A stretch of DNA of 64,000 nt. It comes from Asparagopsis taxiformis (lineage: Eukaryota > Rhodophyta > Florideophyceae > Bonnemaisoniales > Bonnemaisoniaceae). The notes beneath the pieces were generated by a model. The model worked only from the letters and a program-made list of their open reading frames with translations. It was not told where the DNA came from and made no database searches. Position 1 is the stretch's first letter. Each line of letters begins with the position of its first letter. Shown piece by piece: positions 1-11,357 of the stretch. Location: the NCBI GenBank assembly GCA_030407315.1, contig JALQPE010000100.1, positions 217,220-281,219 of the forward strand, read 5' to 3'. The translations under genes and the position numbers were made by a program.

Positions 1-287
1 ATCGCCAAAATTAATAAGGTGGTCAAGAGCAGAGACGGAAATGCTTGCAGTCTGGATGTACACTGGTATGAACCTTCATCTGGAGGTAATGTTTCAAACC
101 GGTAAGTTACCGGTGCAGGTACTCTCCATCATATCTGTTCAACAATACTAGTGATTCCTCTCACGGAACTCCTTGGAAAAATACTGTATCTACTGACTCT
201 GTGTTGGTCGAGTTTGACAGTTTGACAAAGAAAGGAAATTTACGGATGAACGTCGTTAAACTTCTGCGCTCCGAATTTCCGCATTAG
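1..287 (+). pseudogene. C-terminal fragment of an unidentified protein, frame broken by 17 nt
   Basis: Frame 1 is open from the window edge to an in-frame TAA at 103. If positions 102-118 are skipped, the frame stays open to a TAG at 285-287, giving about 89 residues including the stretches VHWYEPSSGG and STDSVLVEFDSLTKKG. The skipped 17 nt begin GTAAGT and end GCAG, like a splice-site pair, but 17 nt is far below usual intron size, so a small insertion in a dead gene is equally likely. The tryptophan-rich piece followed by a 'DSVL..F..L...G' segment resembles C-terminal tails of transposon-encoded proteins. I cannot name the family. The gene begins outside the window. Confidence 0.35.
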
Positions 288-1113
288 TTCTCGTAGTCAT
301 TTTTCCTTGGGAACTTTCAATGTGTGATGCTGTGTGCACCGAATATGACCTCAACTCTTGAACATCCGAAGCCCGAACTTCTTTTCCCAGTTGCGATGTC
401 TATTGTTGGAACAAGAAATTGACTACAAAGTGCATTGACTGGAAGGGCCTACTCATGCGCATTATTGGTCTCTGGCAGAAGTCTGATCGATAATATCGAA
501 GGCGATGCCGCCGAGAGATTGATGAAAATTTTTGTGAGACTCTTTATCACAACGGAAGGGCCTCTGCAATTCTTCAGCCTCTGGAGCCTCAGAGAAGAAA
601 GATGTATTGAATTGAATCAACGGTTCCCCTTCCACAAAGAGGTAGCATATGTTTGTTTTGCATACGTCAAAGCATATGGGTCTTTGTCAAGTAGAGAGAG
701 GCAATTCCCGCCTTCAGTCAACGCGTCAATTTTTTCATAAGCATTGTGAGAACTACAATCGAATGATGGGAGTGTGCTCGACTATGTAAAGCATACGAGA
801 GATAGAGTAGCACAAGAGCATGGAGAGGGTTCATATTTTGTGAAGAAGGTAGGGATTATAGACATATCTATAGATAGATACAGAGCAGATGAAAGAAAAT
901 ACGAACAATGTACAATTGTACTTTTATATTGTCGTTGTCGACCCGCTCTTCGTCGTGAATTTTGCGCAGCGTCCATCTTCATTCTCCCATTTGCTCTCTT
1001 TTACATCACCTTCTTTTCTCTCATCTTCTACTACAGCGGTCATCGCCACGCCATTCTTGGACGAAATCTATTTTGCACTGACAATCCGCTGTCCCTGCAC
1101 ATCTCCGACAACC
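288..1113. other. Intergenic stretch, no supported gene
   Basis: Only short frames without recognisable motifs or homology between strands are present. The last 150 bases are rich in C and T before the phosphoesterase ATG at 1114, as in many 5' leaders. I see no RNA gene or repeat here. Confidence 0.4.
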
Positions 1114-1306
1114 ATGGGGCAGATTTCATCCGCGCCACAGATTGTCCTTCAAATATCAGACCTGCATATGAACGACTATGATTCTGGCGCTGCAAAGAAA
1201 CAGCTCCAAGCCTTTGTACAAACTTCCCTCCCTAATTGGGCCGCACAGGCAAGCGCAGTGCTCGTTACGGGCGATCTCGTCGACTCTGAAGTCCCCACAC
1301 GATATC
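1114..1306 (+). pseudogene. Calcineurin-like metallophosphoesterase, N-terminal part, cut by an LTR
   Basis: The frame from the ATG at 1114 carries QISDLHMN and, about 30 residues on, VLVTGDLVDS. These are the first two metal-binding blocks (D-x-H and G-D-x-x-D) of calcineurin-like phosphoesterases of the TMEM62 type, which use two metal ions to hydrolyse phosphoesters. About 64 residues remain. At 1307 the sequence changes into an LTR (TGAAACA...), and the frame runs on to a stop at 1402 encoding only LTR sequence. The later metal-ligand blocks (GNHE and HxH) are absent from the window. The gene is therefore interrupted, and its other half either lies beyond the 5' end of the retrotransposon or is lost. 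Start choice: first ATG in frame before the conserved block; an earlier non-ATG extension has no support. Confidence 0.7.
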
Positions 1307-1608
1307 TGAAACAAACTGTCGTCCTTTCCTCGCGCTTTACTCTCGAGTCCCCTTTTCCATGCCCCCTCTCGTTCGCCGGCCGCTGGGGTGCCCCTCCTAA
1401 ATAGCCCGTCGTGAGGGATACCCGTCGAGCCTCCAGTTCCTGCCCGTATACTGGCAGGAACTGGAGGCTAACTCTATAGAGTTACGATTAAAATACGGGC
1501 GGTGCCATCGACGTTGTTTACTGCCCTTTGGCGCCAAATTGCCACTGATCTTCCATCTTGGGTATGACATTGCGTATCATACTTGTCGTACTCAAGTAAC
1601 AATGTTTC
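1307..1608 (-). repeat. 3' LTR of a minus-strand Ty3 retrotransposon (302 bp)
   Basis: The segment starts TGAAACA and ends TGTTTCA, a perfect 7 bp TG...CA inverted pair. On the minus strand it is immediately preceded by a purine-rich tract (ATGGGAGGGGCAATGG), the expected polypurine primer next to a 3' LTR. It lies between the end of the pol frame and the broken phosphoesterase gene. The five host bases before it are ATATC, so a matching ATATC is expected beyond the 5' LTR. I did not find that 5' LTR in the window. The LTR contains a perfect 16 bp stem at 1429-1444/1453-1468. Confidence 0.75.
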
Positions 1609-1651
1609 ACCATTGCCCCTCCCATGTTATTGACGGCCGCGTCAATAGCCG

Positions 1652-2849
1652 CTAGTGGAGATCTGGGAGCAATCCATGCTGAACGATGTATGCATGGAAG
1701 GCGGAAGTCAGGGTTCCGTCGGCGTCAACGAAGTCACGTGTCGGTTGCCACTCCGCTTCATGTTGCGGGGACCCTTTCATGAGGGTCAACCACTGGTATC
1801 CTCTCCCACGCTTGCGGTGCGAAATAATGCGGTCCACCGCGTAAAGATCGTCTCCATCCACATCAGAGACTGGGTTCGGACGTACTGGTACGGGGCGGGA
1901 AATTTCCGGAGGCTGGGAAAGATAGGGAACCGTATGTGATACGTGTACGACAGGGTGTAGACGAATATTTCGAGGTAAATCGAGCCGAACGGCATTCTTT
2001 CCCAGCTTCTCGGTAATTGTGAATGGTCCGAAGCACCGCGATCCCAGCTTATCCGAGGTTTGCACCTTGGATATAGCATCCTTGAATATTGATCGGTTAA
2101 TCCATACCTGGTCCCCAACGCGGTAAGAGGGTTCCTTCATACGTTGTGACGCGTATGCGGCATTCTTTGCTTTAGAGACTTGATGAGCGAATCGAGCGTC
2201 ATTCAGTGCTGCAGCCAACCTGCCCTTCAATTAGTTGACGCTGGCAATCGGGGTCTCGCGCACTGATCCTAGCTGCGCTAGGGGAGATTTAGGTACCCAC
2301 CCTAGATCTACTTCAAATGGTGACGCCTGGAGCTCGTCACTAACAGCGGAGTTGTATGTGAACTCGGCTGCAGGGAGCATATCGTCCCAATCATTCTGGC
2401 GGTATCCGCAGTAACATCGAATGTAGTTCTCAATGAGCCGGTTCATGATCTCGGAGGTCCCGTCCGTCTGCGGGTGGTGCGTGGAGGACATCTGGAGAGT
2501 AACACCGCAGAGCGCCATGAGATGTTTCCAGAACTTCGACGTAAACTTTGCATCACGGTCGGAGACGATGGAGTCCGGGATCCCGTGGAGCTTAAAGACA
2601 TGCTGGAAGAACCCCTCCGCGGCATCCATCGCGGTGTCCGTAGTTCTACAGGGAATAAAATGCACTCTACGAGACAGTCGGTCAACCCAAGTAGTGATAG
2701 CGTCATACCCCTTGGCGGTTTTCGGTAGGGCGACTATAAAATCGTTTGCCACAGACCCCCACCGTCTCTTAGGAACGTCCAGCGGTGTGGGGACTCCCAG
2801 CTTCCGAGATCTGCGGTCCTTCTGTTGTTGACATACGGTGCAACCCTCA
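1652..2849 (-). pseudogene. Ty3 pol 3' part: integrase and chromodomain, one in-frame stop
   Basis: The frame enters at 2849 with GCTVCQQQK (second half of the HHCC zinc finger). It then reads the rve core with the catalytic aspartate in a VDRLSRRVHF context, the second aspartate in IVSDRDAKFTS, and HPQTDGTSEIMNR, the block carrying the catalytic glutamate. A TAA interrupts the frame between SVN and LKGR near 2230; the same frame resumes directly, so one C-to-T change from CAA would explain it. The second part has the GDQVWI / GPFTI linker and a chromodomain-like segment (AVDRIISHRKRGRGYQWLTL ... W-P), which in chromoviruses directs insertion to heterochromatin. The sequence ends at a stop at 1652. 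Confidence 0.85.
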
Positions 2850-3075
2850 CGTCTGTGTTTTCGGAAGTGGACGCGGACGTCCAGTCTCTCTAGTACGGGT
2901 CTTAGTCGGCCCCGAGATTTACTAGAACAAATGAACGTCCGCGTCCAAAAAAAATAAAAAAAAATTTTGGATGCGGACGTCCACTTTCCCTAGTACATAT
3001 GGCGGAATACTAGGGCCCGACATCCACTTTCTCTAGTACATATGGCGGAATACTAGGACCCGACATCCAGTATAC
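2850..3075. repeat. Transposon terminus with two 43 bp tandem units (left arm)
   Basis: The terminal 33 bases are followed by a GGACGCGGACGTCC/GGACGTCCGCGTCC inverted pair around a TACTAGAACAAATG core, an A-tract, and then two 43 bp units of the type CTTTCTCTAGTACATATGGC...GACATCCA. The intact copy has eleven such units. Subterminal repeats of this kind are the usual transposase-binding sites in CACTA-clade elements; that role is inferred here. Confidence 0.75.
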
Positions 3076-3189
3076 AATATATCAGCGAAAACCGGGAGGG
3101 AAGAAATTACAGCCGATGGTAAATTCAGGGCCCATATCGGACCGTATTTTATTCTATCATTTACGAAACTGCTGGTATACAATACGTCT

Positions 3190-3290
3190 CTCTAGAATAG
3201 GAAATACATATCTGGTCAGAATAGGAAATAAATACCCGGTTAGAATAGGAAATACGTATCCAGCCAGAATACAAAATACCTGTCAGCATA
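3190..3290 (+). repeat. Four 24 bp tandem units, subterminal
   Basis: Units begin AGAATAGGAAATA and differ in the last ten bases (CATATCTGGTC, AATACCCGGTT, CGTATCCAGCC and so on); the last unit is degenerate. The same block has five units in the copy at 52040 and is present inverted at about 12835-12910. Confidence 0.7.
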
Positions 3291-3984
3291 TCGTCGATCA
3301 CCTATCTCCCTCACTATCGCGTTCTCCCAACCATCCGAACGCCATGCACCACCATTCGCACATACTTCAAGAACCCTCACGACCTTGATTACAAAAAATC
3401 CGCTCCTTCCCAATACCATCCCTGCTTTTCCTCGACACCACCCCGGCCCATTAAATCATCAAGACATCAAACACGAACATGGTCAGCAAAATCTTACACC
3501 ACTTGAAACCCACTCTCACTTCTATCGTATGCCCCAAAATATACACATACCAGAAACACCTCACAGCTTCATTCCCCATCTTCCTAGATCCCTTCTTCAC
3601 TCTCCTTCAGTCCTGCCGTTCCTGCTTCACCAGTCCTGCATCACATACAAAACATCAACCCCAACAGTCAGATTCAAAAGCAACGCTTACCACGACAGAT
3701 ATCCTAGAAACTCCCTTACTTACCTCTCATCCATCCTACACACAATACAAACCATGATTCAAAAACCTTGCAATGAATAATAATCATAGTCAGCAGTCCA
3801 TATCTTCGCAAAACACATCTTGGCACTCAATGAAACTTACCTTCCGTCATCAACATTCCTGCATCATCTACACAACATCGGAATCAACCACAACAGTCAG
3901 ACTCAAAACCAACCTTCCCTCGCAGCATACTTTCAAAACTTCAAGTACCTCTCTTCCATCCTCCGCTCAATACACACCATCACC

Positions 3985-4033
3985 TTCATTGGAAGCCCGT
4001 TGACTCATGATGAGTCAACAGGCTTCCAATGAA
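3985..4033. repeat. 49 bp near-perfect palindrome in transposon leader (copy 1)
   Basis: Two 24-base arms (TTCATTGGAAGCCCGTTGAC...) with one mismatch and a one-base centre. The equivalent site in copy 3 (about 53450-53480) has a single arm only. The inverted right arm carries the same palindrome. Confidence 0.85.
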
Positions 4034-4737
4034 AAATATCGCATCAACGGAAATAGTCAGACTCAAAACACACGCTTCCCTTAATGCATACCCTCAAGAT
4101 TCGCGCACGTACCTTCGTCCATCCTCTACACTAAACAAAGCAAAGGCGGTCAAAGAATCTCAGTCGGTGATGAGGGCGGAGTGGAGCCTGCGGCGTTGAC
4201 CGGACAGCTTTCAGCGTTCGCTTAAGTCTTGCTGTGCATACTCGAAATCATCGCCGGCAGTGAGATTGAGTATAGCCCAAGCCATGGTCTCTGAATCCCC
4301 GAACAATGAGATCCGGATCTAGAACAACGAATATAAACATATAATCATATATATGAGAATCCATTTGCTTTCCTTACATGATCCGTGGCATATCCGCTGT
4401 AAAGCACATTCAGATTCCACGAAGTTCGGAAATAAAAAAGTTTATTATTACAAATGAATTAATTGAAAATTCATCTCCCAGGGCAGTCGTTCGTCCTTCC
4501 ATGCACACGTTGCCAGCACGCAATGTGATGTAACAGTTGGAAATGATTGAACTCTCGGTTAAATTCCACCGTTGGGATGTCAGCTGGAGTGAGCACAAAA
4601 CTACTACCCACAAAACTACGAACGAACACGTTACATTCCAAGTCTCGAAAGCACCACAAAAATAAAATTGGTCGCATCTGGACGGCACAGTCTCCCCTGT
4701 TCAGCTCGCAATCCTCCCTTTTGCGTCAAAACTCGAC

Positions 4738-7700
4738 ACGGAATGCAAGTATGAAGGGTTCTTCTACTACTGCGTAGATGCTTATGCGCTCGCGCTGCAT
4801 GAGCGAACGTGTCGCTACCGTTTCAACCCCTCTCCCCAACATTTCAACAACGCTCGTGTCCCTGCCGTCACCCATGAGCCTGCTCGAAACAGCGACCATG
4901 ATTCCCCGCAACCCAGCTCCCCAGACCCAGAATCTGGTCGTGCTTCCTCCAGCGACTCACCCTGTGACGCTCCACTGCCACCAGCCTCAACCCCCTCCCG
5001 CGCAGACCTCCTCGTGCAATCCCTCGCCGCCAGTCTCACAACCCTCGAGTACAAGGCCGGTGCTGGCCGCGTGAGCGAAGTCATCACCATCCTACAAGAC
5101 CCCTCATTCTCCCTAGAAAAGTTCAACAGCGCCGTTCGCACCGTAGAAGAATGTCGCCACGTTACCGCTTCCATGGTCGAAACACATTTCCGCACCGAAG
5201 GTTACAAGAGCCACATCATTCCAGACAAAAATGGTAAGTACTCGGCACAGCTGTACCTCCGCGACCCAGTCGACATGCTCCGCAGGCAGTTAGCACTGGC
5301 TAACGACCAAAATACTCTCTTCCACCCCTCCCCACAGACCGCCCCAGACGGCACCGCAATATTTTCTCATCCCCTACACACAGAATTCGCGAAAACGCTG
5401 CACCAGGTTACTAGACAGCGCGTGCAGCTCTCGGAAGATCCACAGGTCGTATGGGCAGAGGAAACGGATCCCACACCTTCCTCCTTTGCCGGCCTCCTCC
5501 AAGTGTACTCCGACAAGAGCAGCACAAGCCTCAAGAGCTCCGCAATCGTCGCATACCCCATACACGTCACACTGCTCAACTTCTACGCCCCCCTCCGTCG
5601 CCACTGCATCCGTACCGGCCTCACCATCGTCGGGTATCTTCCGTACATTGTTAACCCTTCGTCCAACGCCTTGTTCGGTGATGAAATTCCGACAACCTCT
5701 AGTTCTGCTAGTCGTGCTCGCAAAATTGATATTCTTCATAAAGCACTCGAAAAAGTGTTTTCGTCCCTATCCACCGCGTTCTCTTCCGGGTTCCCCTGCA
5801 CATACTCCACTGCAACTGCCCGCCAATGCTTTCCCATCCTAGCCAATTATTGCTGCGACTTTCCAGAGGCCAAAGAGCTGTCATGCACTCGCAACAGCAC
5901 TACCACCACACATCCCTGCCACCGCTGCTACATCCCCGCCACTCAACTTGAATCCAGCGCGCCACACCAGCCCCGCTCCCTCGATGATACACGCTCTGCA
6001 CGCCAAGAGAGCGCTCAGGAGCATACAACTGCTCCGCTCGAAGCTCTCTCCCTCCTCGAACAACACTCTGTCCTCGAATCGACCGCTCTTTTACCCACCA
6101 ACAGTCCCCTAGACCCCTACAACATTTTCTCCTTCGAGCCTCTGCACAATCTCCACCTCGGCATCTCAAAGCTCATCAAACAGTGCATTGTCCACCGCCT
6201 CAGCTCCCCAGACCTCACCACCACCACTGCCTCCCATTCCAGGACACCTCACACCTTCAAGAAGGTGAAAAAATCCATCCTCGCCGGCTCAAACAGCATT
6301 CTGTCCGCTATCGAACGCGACTACTACATCACCGGTCTTCATGTCGACTTCTCCAAGGGTGAGAAGGGCACCAATTTGAACGGCCTCTTCACGGAGGACG
6401 GCATACGCGGCATGCTCGCAGCCAAAGACTATCACCATGTCGACATGGTGTTTCCTTTCATCGCAGCATTCATTGACACATGCTGTGACGAAGTAGAGAC
6501 AGCCCCCCTCACTTCCATCTGCACGCAATACTCTGACCTCGTCGCATGGGTCATGAAACGCGGTCGCATCAAGCACTGGACTGCCGCCGAACTAGAAAGC
6601 CTCCAGAACTCCATTTCCTATTTCAAACAATCAATGCTCTCCACCCTCGGCCCATTCCACACCACAGGTCTCAAAACTTTCAAGTTCCATCTTCTAGACC
6701 ATCTTCCCGGTGACTTGCAGAGATATGGCGCCCTGGAACACATTGATGCAGGCCCCTACGAACACTCGCATCTTCTGTTCAAACAGAGTTATAGGAAAAC
6801 CTCTCGAAGGCGCTCCACAGCCATGGAAGAGACTATTCGCCACATGGAATTCTCCTTGGCCACTCCAACTGGTCACACCCCATCCAACACATTGGGAAAC
6901 CCACGGATGATATCTCCCACAGACGGTGCAGTACTCGTTCGCGACGGATTCACCGTTGCACTGCACGACTTTGCCTCCCTGCTGCCCGATGCAACCCTCC
7001 TCGTTGCAGATATCGACGGACAGCCCGATCCTGCCACTCTTTTGCCTCTGCACAACTCCTCGTTCCCGTCTGGCACCATAACGCTATTCCAGCAACTCGG
7101 TGACACAGCTGCACAAGCGTTCCTCACCCTCGCTAGACTGCGCGCCACGGCAGAAGGCCCTCCAATACATGACATGGACATTTCCGTCACCGTGGTAAAG
7201 TCCGCCTACGTCATGGGAGGGTACGTCCCAGATGCCGACGACTTTGACCCGCACAGTGGCATGCTTCGCCCCACAAACGTGTCGAGGCACAAGCAGCAGC
7301 GCGTCTTTGCAACTTCATCATTCGGCCCCGCAAAGAGATCGCAGTACTCCTTTGTCGTCATCTCCGGAACTGCCGATGACTACAGAACCATATGGGTAGG
7401 GCGCGTCCTGGCACTGGTACGCCTGCAGTTTCCAAACCTGTTTCAACCTGTAGAACTCGCTTTCGTTCAGTATATGACCTGCTTTGCCCCAAAAACCGCT
7501 GTGGAAAAATCACTTGGGTGCATTTGTTTAAAGTGGTCCACATGGGACCCGGACAACGGATCCGTTGACAGCAATGACACTGCATCCCACAGTGCAGGTG
7601 GTCCTTGGTTTGACCTCATTCCTGCATCTACTATATCTGGCACTGTGCACATCGTACGAAGTAACTTTCCAGTCAAGCCATTTACGAAACAAATGCACTG

Positions 7701-7779
7701 GTCGGACCACCGTTTCTATCTCAACCGCTTCTACACCAACACTGATTACCAGTTCACAGATGATAATGAAGAAGAATAA
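4738..7779 (+). pseudogene. Plavaka-like transposase, start codon lost (copy 1)
   Basis: The frame is open across the full length of the 1012-residue transposase in the copy at 54197, with one extra codon in a threonine run. The ATG is changed to ACG at 4738-4740. The first in-frame ATG (5173) would remove about 145 residues including the N-terminal zinc finger. The inferred catalytic residues are all kept: the aspartate in VYSDKSST, the aspartate in CCDFPEAKEL and the glutamate in GPYEHSH. The gene therefore looks recently silenced rather than decayed. It lies convergent with the damaged second gene, whose stop is 77 bases away. Confidence 0.85.
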
Positions 7780-7856
7780 ATCTAAATCGCAGCACTCTAT
7801 TGATGATGTACTACATGATAAGCCTTCTAGTCAACGTCACATTTACTGCACTAATT

Positions 7857-9609
7857 TCAACCATCCTCCATTACGCCAAAACCGTTATCGGCAGTGGCTG
7901 GATGGCGCCGCTCCATGCCCCCATACTGTGCGGCATTGATTTCGACATTCAGGTTTGCACTCAGGTGTCCAGCATATGGGTCAACGACGAAAAGTTCTGC
8001 GCCAATTAGTCCTTGCGCAATCACACAATCCATTACAGCACCGAGGTTTGACGTAATATGGGATTGAATCCAATCCTCGGACACTAGAACAAGTGATGAG
8101 CAACGGTTTACATCATCAACGACATGAACAATTCCAGACCCCTCTCCGCTTTGCCACAATTCAACAGCCTCTCTCGTCACAGTACGGCTTGCAAACACAT
8201 GCCGTGACTGTGCACTAGTATATACCAACTAATTGCTGAAAAGCTACCCCCACGTATTGACTGTACCGCCTTGTAAACTTCTTCTGCCGTGCACCTCCTT
8301 TCCCCTTCGGTTCATCCAAACACTCCACAGTAGTCACTAGCCAAGCATCCAGGCGCGCCAGCGTTAGTATGCTCGTCTCTATGTCCATAACTTGTTCTGG
8401 TCGTATCGAATACCCCCTGAAGATGTCCAGCACATTCACAGCTACTCGGTTGTTAAACCATGCATCACCATTCACTTCCATTTCGAAGCTGTCAGGAACC
8501 ATGCCTTTGCTGTATCGCAACTCTGAGAACGGTGCCGTTCGCCACCTCCCCATATCCAAATCACCGTTGCTTTCCCGTTTCAAAAGCTTCTCAGACGCTT
8601 CGCGCTTTTGATCCTCTCGCTCGTCCATCTCAGCTCGCGTCGTCAGCATCGTGCATCTAGACATTAATTTCGTGTACCCCAGCGAACCGAACAATCTGTC
8701 CCTCGCATTACGCTTCCGTGCACTCATCACGTCGGACGGTTTCTGCGTCACCTTCACTTTCAATTACTTGCTCCCCGCCACAGCCTCTTGACAGCACACA
8801 CGCTGCTCCTCATCGGAAAACACATCACACCACGGACTTTGACGCAGTACGTGTCGCACCAAGTCATTCAGCAGATCACTCTCGTCCCTGTACGAAGGTG
8901 TATACCACTGCAGATTCTTGATGATATAGCCCGGAGGGGTAGCAATATATCCTACACCGTTTTCGCTCCAAAGTGTCCCTTCTACCGGCTCTACCTCGAT
9001 GGTACGTCCAGTCCAACGTCTCTGCGTTTGTTCCGCTATAGGGTCCAGCTCCATAGTCTCGTTCTTGCACCACTTTGTCAGGTTTTCCTCAACCGCCCTA
9101 AGAACTCCAAGGTATTTCACAGGAATGGCTTTCTGTATTTTCGACTTACCGCCACCGTGATCACTGATTCTACCTGTTCTCGCAATTGCAGTAAGGCTGA
9201 CATTTTCCGCCTGCAGAGTCTTCACCTTAGCCTCCAACGCAACTATCTCCGTGGTGAGCGCCTTGTTTGCTATGTCCTGGCTAAACAATTTTTTTTCCAG
9301 CTCCGCGATCTTCTTCTTCTGCGCATTGATGCGACTCGCCATTAAATCGATGGATTCCGGCGGATGCAACCTCTCTGCCCTCACCGTCCCCCCATCTCGC
9401 ACGCTATCGGGATTATGATGTCCTCCATCGGCAATAGCTTGACGTCGCGGGGGCGTTACGCGCATATTTGGCACCAATGACGGTCTGTTGTGACGAGGCC
9501 CGCACTCCGGCTGCTCTCTCCCCTCAGTACCACCTGACCGCCGATGATAGTTGGCATCCTGTGAACGTTGCTCAGAAACAACATCCCTTGCCGCTATCCT
9601 CGGGTCCCT
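7857..9609 (-). pseudogene. Accessory gene of the Plavaka-like element, triply broken
   Basis: This is the counterpart of the intact 761 aa gene at 57313-59598. Three lesions are visible: the 5' end, about 154 codons, is missing at the palindrome junction (9609/9610); a GAA is changed to TAA at about 8764; and roughly 76 bases are deleted near 8215-8222, shifting the frame. The coiled-coil segment (RINAQKKKIAELEKK) and the central region remain readable. The first readable residues belong to the neighbouring inverted arm, so no native start exists. Confidence 0.85.
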
Positions 9610-11357
9610 CAGCATGTGTCAATGAATGCTGCGATGAAAGGAAACACCATGTCGACATGGTGATAGTCTTTGGCTGCGAGCATGCCGCGTATGCCGTCCT
9701 CCGTGAAGAGGCCGTTCAAATTGGTGCCCTTCTCACCCTTGGAGAAGTCGACATGAAGACCGGTGATGTAGTAGTCGCGTTCGATAGCGGACAGAATGCT
9801 GTTTGAGCCGGCGAGGATGGATTTTTTCACCTTCTTGAAGGTGTGAGGTGTCCTGGAATGGGAGGCAGTGGTGGTGGTGAGGTCTGGGGAGCTGAGGCGG
9901 TGGACAATGCACTGTTTGATGAGCTTTGAGATGCCGAGGTGGAGATTGTGCAGAGGCTCGAAGGAGAAAATGTTGTAGGGGTCTAGGGGACTGTTGGTGG
10001 GTAAAAGAGCGGTCGATTCGAGGACAGAGTGTTGTTCGAGGAGGGAGAGAGCTTCGAGCGGAGCAGTTGTATGCTCCTGAGCGCTCTCTTGGCGTGCAGA
10101 GCGTGTATCATCGAGGGAGCGGGGCTGGTGTGGCGCGCTGGATTCAAGTTGAGTGGCGGGGATGTAGCAGCGGTGGCAGGGATGTGTGGTGGTAGTGCTG
10201 TTGCGAGTGCATGACAGCTCTTTGGCCTCTGGAAAGTCGCAGCAATAATTGGCTAGGATGGGAAAGCATTGGCGGGCAGTTGCAGTGGAGTATGTGCAGG
10301 GGAACCCGGAAGAGAACGCGGTGGATAGGGACGAAAACACTTTTTCGAGTGCTTTATGAAGAATATCAATTTTGCGAGCACGACTAGCAGAACTAGAGGT
10401 TGTCGGAATTTCATCACCGAACAAGGCGTTGGACGAAGGGTTAACAATGTACGGAAGATACCCGACGATGGTGAGGCCGGTACGGATGCAGTGGCGACGG
10501 AGGGGGGCGTAGAAGTTGAGCAGTGTGACGTGTATGGGGTATGCGACGATTGCGGAGCTCTTGAGGCTTGTGCTGCTCTTGTCGGAGTACACTTGGAGGA
10601 GGCCGGCAAAGGAGGAAGGTGTGGGATCCGTTTCCTCTGCCCATACGACCTGTGGATCTTCCGAGAGCTGCACGCGCTGTCTAGTAACCTGGTGCAGCGT
10701 TTTCGCGAATTCTGTGTGTAGGGGATGAGAAAATATTGCGGTGCCGTCTGGGGCGGTCTGTGGGGAGGGGTGGAAGAGAGTATTTTGGTCGTTAGCCAGT
10801 GCTAACTGCCTGCGGAGCATGTCGACTGGGTCGCGGAGGTACAGCTGTGCCGAGTACTTACCATTTTTGTCTGGAATGATGTGGCTCTTGTAACCTTCGG
10901 TGCGGAAATGTGTTTCGACCATGGAAGCGGTAACGTGGCGACATTCTTCTACGGTGCGAACGGCGCTGTTGAACTTTTCTAGGGAGAATGAGGGGTCTTG
11001 TAGGATGGTGATGACTTCGCTCACGCGGCCAGCACCGGCCTTGTACTCGAGGGTTGTGAGACTGGCGGCGAGGGATTGCACGAGGAGGTCTGCGCGGGAG
11101 GGGGTTGAGGCTGGTGGCAGTGGAGCGTCACAGGGTGAGTCGCTGGAGGAAGCACGACCAGATTCTGGGTCTGGGGAGCTGGGTTGCGGGGAATCATGGT
11201 CGCTGTTTCGAGCAGGCTCATGGGTGACGGCAGGGACACGAGCGTTGTTGAAATGTTGGGGAGAGGGGTTGAAACGGTAGCGACACGTTCGCTCATGCAG
11301 CGCGAGCGCATAAGCATCTACGCAGTAGTAGAAGAACCCTTCATACTTGCATTCCGT
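9610..11357 (-). pseudogene. Plavaka-like transposase, first 580 codons only (right arm)
   Basis: This is an inverted copy of the 5' part of the transposase frame, ending abruptly after ...AAFIDTC at the junction with the accessory gene. It carries the same ACG in place of ATG as the left arm. It contains the first two inferred catalytic aspartates but not the glutamate, so it cannot encode an active enzyme. Translation matches the left arm over its whole length. Confidence 0.85.

Larger units (their letters stand above)
1307..2849 (-). mobile_element. Ty3 chromovirus-like LTR retrotransposon, 3' part only
   Basis: Reading on the minus strand, the order is integrase zinc-finger end, integrase catalytic core, chromodomain-like tail, polypurine tract, LTR. 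This is the 3' end of a Ty3/Metaviridae element of the chromovirus type. It is truncated at 2849/2850, where the Plavaka-like transposon begins. Gag, protease, reverse transcriptase and the 5' LTR are not next to it. The right flank of the Plavaka palindrome (13274 on) does not continue the integrase frame, so either the element was deleted or the locus was rearranged. Confidence 0.8.
3076..4737 (+). other. Transposon leader region with degenerate repeats, no gene
   Basis: This 1.6 kb is C- and A-rich on the plus strand and holds dispersed copies of a roughly 50 bp motif (CTGCATCA.CTACACAACAT... CAACAGTCAGACTCAAAA) near 3630 and 3860. A 49 bp near-perfect palindrome spans 3985-4033. The short frames here have no protein-like features. 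It is most likely promoter and subterminal DNA of the transposase gene. Confidence 0.6.

Noticed and set aside
774..1181. 135-codon frame overlapping the phosphoesterase start
   Set aside because: Overlaps the conserved phosphoesterase frame on the same strand and has no motif of its own.
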